Assembly (NCBI RefSeq): GCF_900111145.1
Contig: NZ_FOIR01000002.1
Coordinates: 744,001 to 808,000, forward strand
Origin: Roseivirga pacifica
GTDB lineage: Bacteria; Bacteroidota; Bacteroidia; Cytophagales; Cyclobacteriaceae
Length of the DNA stretch: 64,000 nt
Direction: 5' to 3'
Shown: piece by piece, positions 36,299 through 45,331 of the stretch
How the letters are laid out: each line of letters opens with the position of its first letter
Position numbering within the stretch: the first letter of the stretch is position 1
Made by a program: the position numbers and the translations under genes
The notes under the pieces: generated by a model
What the model was told of the DNA's origin: nothing
What the model saw: the letters and a program-made list of their open reading frames with translations, nothing else
Databases searched by the model: none

Positions 36299-37492
36299 AT
36301 GCCAGGATTTGAGTTTTTTGGAGAAGAGGAAAGAAAAGAAGTAAACGATGTAATGGAATCGGGTGTACTTATGCGCTATGGCTTTGACCCAATGCGCAAT
36401 GGTCATTGGAAAGCCAAAGAGCTGGAGCAAGCCATTACAGAAACTTTCAACGTAAAGCATGCACAACTAACCTCTAGCGGAACAACAGCACTAAGCACAG
36501 CCATGGCTGTAATGGGTGTTGGCTATGGTGACGAAGTGATCATGCCAACCTTTACTTTTGTGGCGAGCTTTGAGGCGATTATTGCTGCCGGGGCCGTTCC
36601 TGTATTAGTAGATATTGACGAAACACTTTGCTTGGATCCGAAAGCGGTTGAAGCAGCCATTACACCTAAAACAAAAATGGTAATGCCGGTGCATATGTGC
36701 GGCTCTATGGCGCAGCTAGATGAATTGAAAGCCATTTGCGACAAACACAACCTACTGCTTTTAGAAGATGCCTGCCAAGCCATTGGCGGTTCTTTTAATG
36801 GACAAATGCTAGGCACAATTGGCCATGGTGGCACATTCTCTTTCGACTTTGTAAAAACCATTACTTGTGGCGAAGGCGGTGCTTTTCTTACCAATGATGA
36901 AAAGTACTACATCAATGCTGATCATTACACCGATCATGGACACGACCATGTAGGCAACGATCGCGGAGCTGAAAGCCACCCTTTCTTAGGTTATAACTTC
37001 AGAATTTCTGAGTTGCACGCAGCGGTTGGTTTAGGTCAAATCAAAAAGTTAGACAAGATTCTTGCTACGCAGAAAAAACATAACGCCATTATTAAAGAAG
37101 CTCTTGAAAAAATTGAGGGTATCACTTTCCGCAAGATCCCGGATCCGGAAGGCGATAATGCATCGTTCCTTTCATTCTTTTTACCTACGGAAGAGCTAAC
37201 ACGTGCTGCTCACAAAGCACTTTTAGCAAATGGATTGGGTGGAAACTTCTATTGGTACGATAATAACTGGCACTATATCAAAAAGTGGGATCACCTGAAA
37301 AATGGCACTTCCCTCTTCCCTATTAACCCAGCGCTTAAAGAAGCTTTGGAGCAACAAGACTTCAACAACTTCAAGCAGTCTGATGATATTATGGGCAGAA
37401 CAATTTCTTCGCTAATCAATCTCAACTGGACAGAAGAGCAAGCAAAAGAAAGAGCTCAAAAAATGGCAGAAACAATCCAATCGGTACTATGA
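36299..37492 (+). CDS. kdnA: 8-amino-3,8-dideoxy-manno-octulosonate transaminase
   Basis: 397-residue PLP enzyme of the DegT/DnrJ/EryC1 fold. The Schiff-base Lys186 is in [46 protein letters not shown] and [15 protein letters not shown] are family motifs. In Shewanella the KdnA aminotransferase transfers an amino group to the C8 aldehyde of oxidised Kdo, giving Kdo8N. Assignment rests on the neighbours: kdsB and an iron-type dehydrogenase that fits KdnB follow with 4- and 1-base overlaps. The three-gene set predicts a lipid A-core linker with 8-amino-Kdo, which lowers surface negative charge. Confidence 0.88.
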   Translation: MPGFEFFGEEERKEVNDVMESGVLMRYGFDPMRNGHWKAKELEQAITETFNVKHAQLTSSGTTALSTAMAVMGVGYGDEVIMPTFTFVASFEAIIAAGAVPVLVDIDETLCLDPKAVEAAITPKTKMVMPVHMCGSMAQLDELKAICDKHNLLLLEDACQAIGGSFNGQMLGTIGHGGTFSFDFVKTITCGEGGAFLTNDEKYYINADHYTDHGHDHVGNDRGAESHPFLGYNFRISELHAAVGLGQIKKLDKILATQKKHNAIIKEALEKIEGITFRKIPDPEGDNASFLSFFLPTEELTRAAHKALLANGLGGNFYWYDNNWHYIKKWDHLKNGTSLFPINPALKEALEQQDFNNFKQSDDIMGRTISSLINLNWTEEQAKERAQKMAETIQSVL

Positions 37493-38223
37493 AGGTAGTT
37501 GCGCTAATTCCTGCTCGCTACGATGCCACGCGCTTCCCTGGCAAACTAATGGCCAAACTGGGCAGCAAATCGGTCATCTTAAGAACCTATGAAGCTGTAA
37601 TAAAAACTGGCTTATTTCAAGAAGTATACGTGGTGACGGATTCTGACATTATTTACAATGAAATCATAGGCAACAATGGCCAAGCAATAAAAAGTCAAAA
37701 GGAACACGAGTGTGGAAGCGATCGTATTGCCGAGGCGGCAGAGCAAATTGAGGCAGACATAATAGTAAACGTACAAGGCGATGAGCCATTTACTAAAAAA
37801 GAGCCTTTAGAAAAGCTATTAGCGGTTTTTGAAGGACCAGATGTAGCTTCGATAGACTTAGCTTCGTTAATGCAGGTTTTGAATAAAGTGAACCAGATTG
37901 AAGACCCTAACTATGTAAAAGTTGTGGTTGACAATGATGATAACGCATTGTTCTTTTCACGTTCGCCAATCCCATATCCTCGCAACAAAGCTGCTAATAC
38001 AAAATATTACGAGCACATTGGTGTTTATGCTTTCAGAAAACAGGCACTCATTGACTTTTACCATACTCCAATGACTATTCTGGAAGACACTGAAAAAATA
38101 GAATGCCTGCGCTATTTAGAAACAGGCAAAAAAATCAAAATGGTAGAAACTGAATACATGGGTATTGAAATTGATACACCTGAAGATTTAGAAAATGCCA
38201 AAACATTTATTGAAGAAGATTAA
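37489..38223 (+). CDS. kdsB: CMP-Kdo (probably CMP-Kdo8N) synthetase
   Basis: 244 residues. Nucleotidyltransferase start [28 protein letters not shown] and VNVQGDEPF are intact. The enzyme couples CTP to Kdo, producing the activated sugar for lipid A glycosylation. Sitting between kdnA and kdnB it is expected to prefer or accept the 8-amino sugar, as the Shewanella enzyme of the same arrangement does; this specificity is inference. It overlaps kdnA by 4 bases (ATGA) and kdnB by 1. Confidence 0.93.
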   Translation: MKVVALIPARYDATRFPGKLMAKLGSKSVILRTYEAVIKTGLFQEVYVVTDSDIIYNEIIGNNGQAIKSQKEHECGSDRIAEAAEQIEADIIVNVQGDEPFTKKEPLEKLLAVFEGPDVASIDLASLMQVLNKVNQIEDPNYVKVVVDNDDNALFFSRSPIPYPRNKAANTKYYEHIGVYAFRKQALIDFYHTPMTILEDTEKIECLRYLETGKKIKMVETEYMGIEIDTPEDLENAKTFIEED

Positions 38224-39302
38224 TGACAGCATTTAAGAACTTCCCAATGGTTAAAATGGTCGTTTACGGCCGTGGATCATTTGCACAAACTGCAGAAATT
38301 CTGGCACCACAGCGCAAGGCTGATGCCCCATTTATATTTATTGTTGACGATTTCTTTCAAGGGAAAGCTGAACTGATCAACAGAATTCCACTTGAAGGAA
38401 AAGATAAAATTGTTTTTGCCAGCACTGCTGACGAGCCTAAAACCAAGCAAGTTGACGCTATTGCCAAAGAATTGAAAGATGAATTCGGCACCGTATCTGG
38501 CGTAATTGGCATTGGTGGTGGCAGCATGTTGGACCTGGCCAAAGCCGTTGCACTGATGATGACTAACCCTGGCTCATCGGCTGACTACCAAGGTTGGGAT
38601 TTGGTGAAGGTACCTGGCGCCTACCACGTGGGTATCCCTACCCTTTCGGGCACTGGTGCCGAGGTTTCTAGAACCACCGTACTTACCGGCCCTGAGCGTA
38701 AACTGGGAATGAACTCAGACTACACACCTTTCGATCAAATCATTCTTGACCCAGAATTGATCAAAGGTGCGCCTAAGAATCAGCGATTCTATACTGGAAT
38801 GGACTGTTACATCCACTGTATCGAGTCATTAACAGGTACTTACCTCAATACTTTCTCGCAGTCTTATGGTGAAAAGGCACTAGAGCTTTGCGAAGAAATT
38901 TTCCTTAAGAAAGACGTTTGGGACGATGACTCCGATGATAAGCTAATGATGGCATCTTACCATGGAGGAATGTCTATTGCCTATTCACAAGTAGGCGTTG
39001 CTCATGCAGTTTCATATGGTTTAGGCTTCTTGCTAGGCACAAAACATGGCATTGGTAACTGCATTGTTTTCGATCACTTGGAAGAGTTTTATCCTGACGG
39101 TGTAAGAGACTTCAAAGCAATGGTTGACAAACACGAAATCCATATTCCGAAAGGTATTTGCGCCAACCTAACCGATGAGCAATTCGACAAAATGATTGAT
39201 GTAGCAATGTTTATGGCGCCACTTTGGGAAAATGCACTCGGCAAAAACTGGAAGGACACAATTACGCGCAAAAAGCTTCGCGAGATGTACGAAAAGATGT
39301 AA
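38223..39302 (+). CDS. kdnB: 3-deoxy-manno-octulosonate 8-oxidase (metal-dependent alcohol dehydrogenase)
   Basis: 359-residue group III iron-type alcohol dehydrogenase. Nucleotide-binding GGGS is at 98-101 (IGIGGGSMLDLAKA). The four metal ligands of the fold are in place: Asp194, His198 (MDCYIHCIES), His261 (GVAHAVSYGLG) and His275 (TKHGIGN). In Shewanella KdnB oxidises the C8 hydroxyl of Kdo to the aldehyde used by KdnA. It is the last of the three overlapping kdn genes; a TTG-started secreted protein gene begins 7 bases later. Confidence 0.88.
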   Translation: MTAFKNFPMVKMVVYGRGSFAQTAEILAPQRKADAPFIFIVDDFFQGKAELINRIPLEGKDKIVFASTADEPKTKQVDAIAKELKDEFGTVSGVIGIGGGSMLDLAKAVALMMTNPGSSADYQGWDLVKVPGAYHVGIPTLSGTGAEVSRTTVLTGPERKLGMNSDYTPFDQIILDPELIKGAPKNQRFYTGMDCYIHCIESLTGTYLNTFSQSYGEKALELCEEIFLKKDVWDDDSDDKLMMASYHGGMSIAYSQVGVAHAVSYGLGFLLGTKHGIGNCIVFDHLEEFYPDGVRDFKAMVDKHEIHIPKGICANLTDEQFDKMIDVAMFMAPLWENALGKNWKDTITRKKLREMYEKM

Positions 39303-39308
39303 TCTCTT

Positions 39309-41150
39309 TTGAGTAGACAACTACAATATATTCTAAAACGAAGGCTAATATTAACTTTATTAGCCTTCGTCTCTTTAGTATCTACTCACTTACACGCACA
39401 AGAAACCAACGACATCCTTCTGACTAAGGCACCAAAGAATAATCAATTATACCCAAGAGACATTAGCACTAACCTTGGAACCGTTGTTTTTGAAGGAACA
39501 CTGGATGAGACAATATCTTTCGACTCTTTAGTATTAAAACACACCACGACAACGGGAGCAAGTGAAGCTATAAAATTGACCAATAGCCCGAATAGAGCTT
39601 TCAGTCACTCCACTAAAATTGAAGCCGAATTAGTAGACCACACATTCGAAATACTCAGCTATTCTGCTGGTGTTCCACAACTTCACTATAAGGCAATAGA
39701 TGTAGTTGCAGGTGATGCATATCTAATTTACGGCCAGAGTAATGCCCGAGCGCTCAATTCAACAAACAACGTAAACCACTTTTTGAGAACTTACGGAAAG
39801 AAGAAAAAGGAGGATAGTGAGATCAACAAATGGCATGCAACTTATGATGATAGATCAGAGGGTACTTACACTGGAATTCCTATTGGAACATGGGGACAAG
39901 AACTGGCAACTCACATAATTGAGCGGGAGAAAATTCCCGTTTTAGTAATTAATGGAGCAATTGGTGGCTTAACTATACAAGAATTGTTGCCAAACGACAA
40001 CCCCAATGCCATTGCTACGGAACATTACTACAATTTTTTACAAAGAATTAAGGAAGCGAACCTCCTCAACAATGTAAGAGCTATGCTTTGGTGGCAAGGC
40101 GAATCAGACGGTTTTTCATGGGCTTGCAGGCCTGTTAATGACTACACAAACCTTTTCAATGAAATGAAAAAAGAATGGCTTGAGGACTTTGGACCTACTG
40201 AGCACACCTTTATGTTTCAACCTCAGGCCTGTGGGGGCTTTGGTATAACACCAGAGTGCATGATTCAGGTACAGGAAGCTCAAAGACAAATTGCATTACA
40301 AAACCCTAATTACACACTCATCCCCACTGGGCATTTGGAGATGGGTTCGGACAATTGTCACTTTACAGAAGAAGCATATATCACTGCGGGAGTTGAGCTT
40401 TCAAAGCTCACTCTTCAACAGTTATACAACCACCCTATTGAGTTTTCAGTGAATAAAATTGATGCAGCATATTATTCAGATTGCAGTAAACAAACCATCA
40501 TTGTCGACTTCAATGAAACAACTACATCTGAGCTCAATAAAGAATTCATTAAAGATTTGCGTTTAGAAGGCGACAGCACCTTAAGCATCCAAGATATATC
40601 GCTAACTAACAATCAATTAACGGTTAATCTATCCCGTTCGGTTAATGACAGTATCATAGGTCTAAGTTTTTTATCCCACTATTATTCTGGCACATCCCTA
40701 ATTGAACTAGACGGGAGAAGTATACCTCAATTTTACAATCTACCCATTGAATTGCCAGATATTGACAAAGACGGTTACTCATGTCTTTATGATTGTGATG
40801 ACCACAACCCAGAAGTTAACCCTACTGGGAAAGATGTTTCAATAAATGGAATTGATGAAGATTGTGACGGTTATGACGGCCCCTATCCCTCTCTTGAGGT
40901 GGAACTAGACTTTAAAACCAACGTAACTCCTAACCCAACCCACCAATTCATATCAATTTCTTTTGGCCTAATCTCGCGCTATACATTAACCCTATCTGAT
41001 ATTAATGGCACTCTTTTAAGTACTCATCAATTGGAAGAAACAAGTGAAACAACTCTCGACCTAAATCACATCAAGCCCGGTCAATATTTTTTAAAAACCT
41101 ATAATCACGACCTTGGTGTGAGTATCGTGAAGAGAATCCTTAAGAACTAA
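39309..41150 (+). CDS. Secreted SGNH (sialate-O-acetylesterase-like) protein with MopE-like segment and T9SS sorting domain
   Basis: 613 residues from a TTG start that gives a good signal peptide (RRLILTLLAFVSLVSTHLHA). The SGNH domain has nucleophile Ser144 (IYGQSNA), GAIGGLTI, WWQGESD and the catalytic pair Asp348/His351 (GSDNCHFTEEA), resembling sialate O-acetylesterases. Near residue 490 comes a MopE-like cysteine/aspartate segment (DIDKDGYSCLYDCDDHNPEV...NGIDEDCDGYDG). The last 75 residues (VTPNPTHQFISISF...IKPGQYFLKTYNH...KRILKN) form a type A Por-secretion sorting domain. It starts 7 bases after kdnB, so it may be cotranscribed with LPS genes. Substrate probably an O-acetylated surface or environmental glycan. 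Confidence 0.88.
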   Translation: MSRQLQYILKRRLILTLLAFVSLVSTHLHAQETNDILLTKAPKNNQLYPRDISTNLGTVVFEGTLDETISFDSLVLKHTTTTGASEAIKLTNSPNRAFSHSTKIEAELVDHTFEILSYSAGVPQLHYKAIDVVAGDAYLIYGQSNARALNSTNNVNHFLRTYGKKKKEDSEINKWHATYDDRSEGTYTGIPIGTWGQELATHIIEREKIPVLVINGAIGGLTIQELLPNDNPNAIATEHYYNFLQRIKEANLLNNVRAMLWWQGESDGFSWACRPVNDYTNLFNEMKKEWLEDFGPTEHTFMFQPQACGGFGITPECMIQVQEAQRQIALQNPNYTLIPTGHLEMGSDNCHFTEEAYITAGVELSKLTLQQLYNHPIEFSVNKIDAAYYSDCSKQTIIVDFNETTTSELNKEFIKDLRLEGDSTLSIQDISLTNNQLTVNLSRSVNDSIIGLSFLSHYYSGTSLIELDGRSIPQFYNLPIELPDIDKDGYSCLYDCDDHNPEVNPTGKDVSINGIDEDCDGYDGPYPSLEVELDFKTNVTPNPTHQFISISFGLISRYTLTLSDINGTLLSTHQLEETSETTLDLNHIKPGQYFLKTYNHDLGVSIVKRILKN

Positions 41151-41321
41151 CACACACTCCTTTCATACAGCAAACTTTTAGTTCAACTCTCCCCATAATT
41201 TATATATTTACGATATCAATGTGTCAGTTAAACGCAATGAGCATTGATTTTAAACCGTTTAAAGGTTGTTTGTACTTCAAACTGATCTTTTTTATTAGTT
41301 TACCTCCAAGAGTAAAATAAC

Positions 41322-42206
41322 ATGAACCGTAGAAAATTTTTATCACAATCGGCTTTAGCTTCGGCCGGATTATTGGCGGCACCCTCCCTGTTTGCCAATT
41401 CAATGGAAGCAAAAATCAAGTCTTTTGGCTTTCAGGTTTACACCTTGCGAGACGTGATTTACAAAGACATGGAAGGAACGCTCAGTACCATGAAAAAGGC
41501 TGGCTACGACTATGCGGAATTCTTTGACTTTGCAGAAGGAAAGCTACTTCAGAAACCTGTGAAGGAAGCTAAGGCGATAATCGACAAAACAAAGATTAAG
41601 CCTCGAAGTATTCACGTTATGACCGGGGCTATGGCTCCTGAGCAAAAAGGAACTATTCTAAACGACTGGCAAATGTCTGTTGACGCGGCAGCTGAGCTTG
41701 GCGCTGAATACCTTATTTGCGCCTATCTAATGGATTTTGAGCGTGAAACAATCGACCAGTACAAGGCCTTGGCAGAAAAGTTCAATGAAGCTGGTGAGGC
41801 TTGTAAAAAAGCTGGCATCCAGTTTTGCTACCACAATCACGATTTTGAATTCCAAAAAATCGATGGGCAACTGCCATATGATATTCTATTAAAAGAAACA
41901 GATCCAGACCTTATGAAAATGGAATTGGATATTTATTGGGCCAAGTACATCAATGTTGATCCAATCAAACTTTTCCAAGCAGACAAAGGCAGGTATCCGC
42001 TTTGGCATGTAAAAGACCTTTCTGCAAAGCAAGACCGCTTAATGACGGAGGTTGGAAATGGAACAATCGACTGGGCCGAAATTTTCAGCCATGCAAACGA
42101 TGCCGGAATGAAAGGCTTCTTTGTTGAGCAAGACAGAAACTTTGCAAGCGACTCTGTTTCTTCGCTTCAAACGAGTATCAACTACCTTAAGAAACTGAAG
42201 TATTAA
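41322..42206 (+). CDS. Sugar phosphate isomerase/epimerase-like TIM-barrel protein, exported
   Basis: 294 residues. The N-terminus NRRKFLSQSALASAGLLAAPSLFA is a twin-arginine-type signal. The rest is an AP endonuclease 2/xylose-isomerase-like barrel: GFQVYTLRDVIYKD, EFFDFAEGK, IHVMTGAM, FCYHNHDFEF, KMELDIYWAKY, LWHVKDL and a final FVEQD carry the metal-binding His/Glu/Asp residues. In Bacteroidota such exported proteins are linked to sugar turnover (for example 3-keto-sugars), but the substrate is unknown. Single gene with its own terminator. Confidence 0.88.
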   Translation: MNRRKFLSQSALASAGLLAAPSLFANSMEAKIKSFGFQVYTLRDVIYKDMEGTLSTMKKAGYDYAEFFDFAEGKLLQKPVKEAKAIIDKTKIKPRSIHVMTGAMAPEQKGTILNDWQMSVDAAAELGAEYLICAYLMDFERETIDQYKALAEKFNEAGEACKKAGIQFCYHNHDFEFQKIDGQLPYDILLKETDPDLMKMELDIYWAKYINVDPIKLFQADKGRYPLWHVKDLSAKQDRLMTEVGNGTIDWAEIFSHANDAGMKGFFVEQDRNFASDSVSSLQTSINYLKKLKY

Positions 42207-42227
42207 GGTTTTTAATCAGAGAATTAA

Positions 42228-42254
42228 AGAGCACTCAAAAGGTGCTCTTTTTTT
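42228..42254 (+). terminator. Intrinsic terminator
   Basis: AGAGCAC-TCAAAAG-GTGCTCT perfect 7-bp stem followed by seven Ts, 21 bases after the isomerase-like gene. Confidence 0.85.
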
Positions 42255-42280
42255 ATGCACCTACCTGCCGACCAAAAGAA

Positions 42281-42294
42281 TGCAAACGTTTCTA
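42281..42294 (+). promoter_or_regulatory. Candidate LacI-family operator
   Basis: TGCAAACGTTTCTA contains the palindrome AAACGTTT, the core of many LacI/GalR-family operators, 46 bases before the sugar-porter gene. No LacI-type regulator is in the window. Confidence 0.4.
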
Positions 42295-42339
42295 AAGATT
42301 TAGAGCAGAACTAATTATATTCCTGTTCAATCGATTTGC

Positions 42340-43683
42340 ATGAATAGTAATAAAATCCGCTACTGGTCTATTACAGTAGCCTTAGCTGGCTTTCTGTTTG
42401 GCTTCGACACAGTGGTTATCTCCGGAGCTAACCAACCAATTAAAGAACTTTGGAACACCACCCCGTTTTTTCACGGCACCTTCATTATGTCCATGGCATT
42501 GTGGGGCACCGTAATTGGTGCCCTATTTGGTGGCATACCAAGTGACAAATTCGGTCGAAAGAAAACCCTTTTTTGGATCGGTGTGTTATACTTTGCTTCG
42601 GCAATAGGATCTGCCCTTGCTCCTGACCCATACACGTTTAGCTTTTTCCGTTTTATTGGTGGTTTGGGTGTAGGTGCATCTTCCGTAGCCGCTCCAACAT
42701 ACATTTCCGAAATATCTTCTGCCAATAACCGGGGCAAACTCGTAGCCCTTTACCAATTCATGATCGTTTTCGGAATCCTTATTGCCTTTATAAGCAACTA
42801 TGCGCTGGCGGGTGTTGGCGGAACAAACGACTGGCGTTACATGCTGGGGATTGAAGGTTTACCTGCCCTAGCCTATTCCGTTATGGTTTTGGGTGTATCT
42901 GAAAGTCCGCGATGGTTGGCTTTAAAGAAAAAGGACCATGCGGCAGCCCTCCAAGTCTTACAATCAGTAGCCCCAGCAACTGCACAGCATAAGCTGCGCG
43001 AAATAGAAGAAGATATCGAACCGCAAGGGCAGCATGCCGGCCTTTTCTCTAAAAAATATAGCAGACCTATTATGCTCGCCTTTCTGATTGCCTTTTTCAA
43101 TCAACTATCAGGCATAAACTTTATACTCTACTACGCCCCAGAACTGCTCGAAAAAGCTGGCTTTGCAGGGAGTGAGTCACTTTCCAGCTCAATATCTATT
43201 GGTGGAATAAACCTTATTTTCACTATGCTGGGTATGTTTTTAATTGATAAGCTAGGTAGAAGACAGTTGATGTACATTGGTTCATTTGGCTACCTTATTG
43301 GGCTTTCGGGAACGGCCATATGCTTTATGCAAGGCAGTTCACCTACCGTGCTCCTGTCCTTTATCTTAGTTTTTATTGCCTCTCATGCAATTGGTCAAGG
43401 GGCTGTTATTTGGGTGTTTATTTCAGAGGTTTTCCCAAATCAGGTACGTGCGTTTGGCCAGTCATTCGGCTCCTTTATCCACTGGATATTTGCTGCCATT
43501 ATCACGCTAATCACACCTATTTTCATAGATAAAGATCAAGGCATTTTTGGCGATAATCCGTGGCCTGTTTTTGCATTCTTTGCCTTTATGATGTTCTTAC
43601 AATTGTTATTCGTTTGGCGAATTATGCCTGAAACCAAAGGCAAAACGCTTGAGGAATTAGAAAAAGAATTGATTAGAGAATAA
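42340..43683 (+). CDS. MFS sugar porter
   Basis: 447 residues, twelve membrane helices. Sugar-porter signatures: GFLFGFDTVVISGA in helix 1, DKFGRKKTLF (loop 2-3), SESPRWLALK (after helix 6), LDxLGRR-like IDKLGRRQL and PETKGKTLEELE at the C-terminus. It takes up a mono- or disaccharide by proton symport across the inner membrane. It is followed 7 bases later by a GH32 lipoprotein, so fructose or sucrose is a likely substrate. Confidence 0.93.
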   Translation: MNSNKIRYWSITVALAGFLFGFDTVVISGANQPIKELWNTTPFFHGTFIMSMALWGTVIGALFGGIPSDKFGRKKTLFWIGVLYFASAIGSALAPDPYTFSFFRFIGGLGVGASSVAAPTYISEISSANNRGKLVALYQFMIVFGILIAFISNYALAGVGGTNDWRYMLGIEGLPALAYSVMVLGVSESPRWLALKKKDHAAALQVLQSVAPATAQHKLREIEEDIEPQGQHAGLFSKKYSRPIMLAFLIAFFNQLSGINFILYYAPELLEKAGFAGSESLSSSISIGGINLIFTMLGMFLIDKLGRRQLMYIGSFGYLIGLSGTAICFMQGSSPTVLLSFILVFIASHAIGQGAVIWVFISEVFPNQVRAFGQSFGSFIHWIFAAIITLITPIFIDKDQGIFGDNPWPVFAFFAFMMFLQLLFVWRIMPETKGKTLEELEKELIRE

Positions 43684-43690
43684 TAAAGCC

Positions 43691-45247
43691 ATGAAAAAGA
43701 TCGGACTCAGCATAGTTACCCTTTGTCTGTTATTTGCCTGTACTTCTCCCAAACAAGAACTAGCAAAAGCACAACATTACAATGAGCCTTACAGACCACA
43801 AATTCATTTTTCTCCTGAGACCAACTGGATGAACGACCCAAACGGCATGGTCTTATATGATGGTGAGTATCATTTGTTCTATCAATACTACCCCGATAGT
43901 ACGGTTTGGGGGCCAATGCACTGGGGACATGCGGTAAGCACCAATATGGTGCATTGGGAGCATCTCCCAATTGCCCTTTACCCCGATGAGCTAGGCTATA
44001 TCTTTTCAGGCAGCGCAGTAATCGACTGGAACAACACCACCGGATTTCAAAAAGATGGCGAACATCCACCCATGGTGGCCATGTTTACACATCATTTGGC
44101 TGAAGGTGAAAAGGCCGGACGAGATGATTACCAAGTGCAGAGTTTGGCCTACAGCCTAGACAAAGGAAGAACCTGGGCCAAATATGAGGGTAACCCTGTG
44201 ATTCCGAACCCTGGTATAAAAGACTTTCGCGACCCTAAGGCTTTTTGGCATGAAGAAACCCAACGCTGGATCGTAATATTTGCTGCCTTAGACAGGGTAC
44301 GCATTTACAGTTCCGCCAACCTCATAGACTGGACATTTGAGAGTAGCTTTGGCGAAACCTATGGCGGCCATGGTGGCGTATGGGAATGCCCCGATTTGTT
44401 CAAACTAAAAGTAGAAGGCACCGATGAAGAAAAGTGGGTAATGCTATTGAGTATTAATCCTGGTGGAGCGAATGGCGGTTCTGCTACCCAATACTTTATT
44501 GGCGATTTTGACGGCCACAGTTTTACAGCTGAACAGCCTGAAGAAGCCATAAAATGGCTCGACCACGGGAAGGACAACTATGCTGGGGTTACCTGGGCCG
44601 ATATTCCCGAAACTGATGGCAGAAGACTGTTTATAGGCTGGATGAGCAACTGGGAATATGGCCAAGTAGTGCCAACTGAAAAGTGGCGCAGTGCCATGAC
44701 TTTGCCAAGAAGCCTTCACCTTATCAAGAAAGAAAACGATTATGTTGTTGCTTCAAGACCGGTAAAAGAACTCGAATCGATTGAGGAGAAAACCGTTCAA
44801 ATATTAGAAAACAACACCGTGGTAGCCGAAGAAGTTGAAACACTTGGCATCCCCATAAAAACCGAAGTGGTTTTCGACTTGAAAAATGCCACTGCCGATA
44901 AGTTCGGAGTAGAACTTATTAATGGCTTAGGAGAGAAATACCTGATTGGATACGACAGAGCAAGAGAACAGTTCTTCAGCGATAGAACCGCTTCTGGTAA
45001 AACAGATTTTGAAGAACGCTTTGCAAAAAACTTACATCCCTCACCCTATTCTACCAATGCAGATGACCTGAATTTGACGATTTACATCGATAAATCTTCT
45101 GTAGAGGTATTTGTAAATGATGGCGAATTTGTAATGACCAACTCGGTTTTCCCTAATGAAGACTTTAACCAGGCAGCTATATTTATGACTGGCGGAGATA
45201 TTACAGTGAAGTCTTTGAGCAACACCAAACTAAAATCAATTTGGTAA
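43691..45247 (+). CDS. GH32 fructan/sucrose hydrolase, lipoprotein
   Basis: 518 residues with lipobox Cys17 (CLLFACTSP). GH32 catalytic triad residues: nucleophile Asp49 (NWMNDPNG), stabiliser Asp181 (DFRDPK) and acid/base Glu232 (WECPDLF). The C-terminal beta-sandwich (about 385-518) includes LTIYIDKSSVEVFVNDGE. It releases fructose from levan, inulin or sucrose outside the inner membrane; the adjacent MFS porter can then import the product. There is no SusC/SusD pair here, suggesting that short substrates are used. Confidence 0.95.
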   Translation: MKKIGLSIVTLCLLFACTSPKQELAKAQHYNEPYRPQIHFSPETNWMNDPNGMVLYDGEYHLFYQYYPDSTVWGPMHWGHAVSTNMVHWEHLPIALYPDELGYIFSGSAVIDWNNTTGFQKDGEHPPMVAMFTHHLAEGEKAGRDDYQVQSLAYSLDKGRTWAKYEGNPVIPNPGIKDFRDPKAFWHEETQRWIVIFAALDRVRIYSSANLIDWTFESSFGETYGGHGGVWECPDLFKLKVEGTDEEKWVMLLSINPGGANGGSATQYFIGDFDGHSFTAEQPEEAIKWLDHGKDNYAGVTWADIPETDGRRLFIGWMSNWEYGQVVPTEKWRSAMTLPRSLHLIKKENDYVVASRPVKELESIEEKTVQILENNTVVAEEVETLGIPIKTEVVFDLKNATADKFGVELINGLGEKYLIGYDRAREQFFSDRTASGKTDFEERFAKNLHPSPYSTNADDLNLTIYIDKSSVEVFVNDGEFVMTNSVFPNEDFNQAAIFMTGGDITVKSLSNTKLKSIW

Positions 45248-45331
45248 ACCGCTAACGTTTTTCTTGTTGCCAATTCGCATAGGTTTAGCTAGATTCCAAA
45301 TCCTTAAAATACTTTAGCTAAATCTTAATCT

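Noticed and set aside
41219-41320. 33-codon forward ORF before the sugar-isomerase-like gene
   Set aside because: No promoter or terminator of its own and no recognisable features; likely chance in the leader region.
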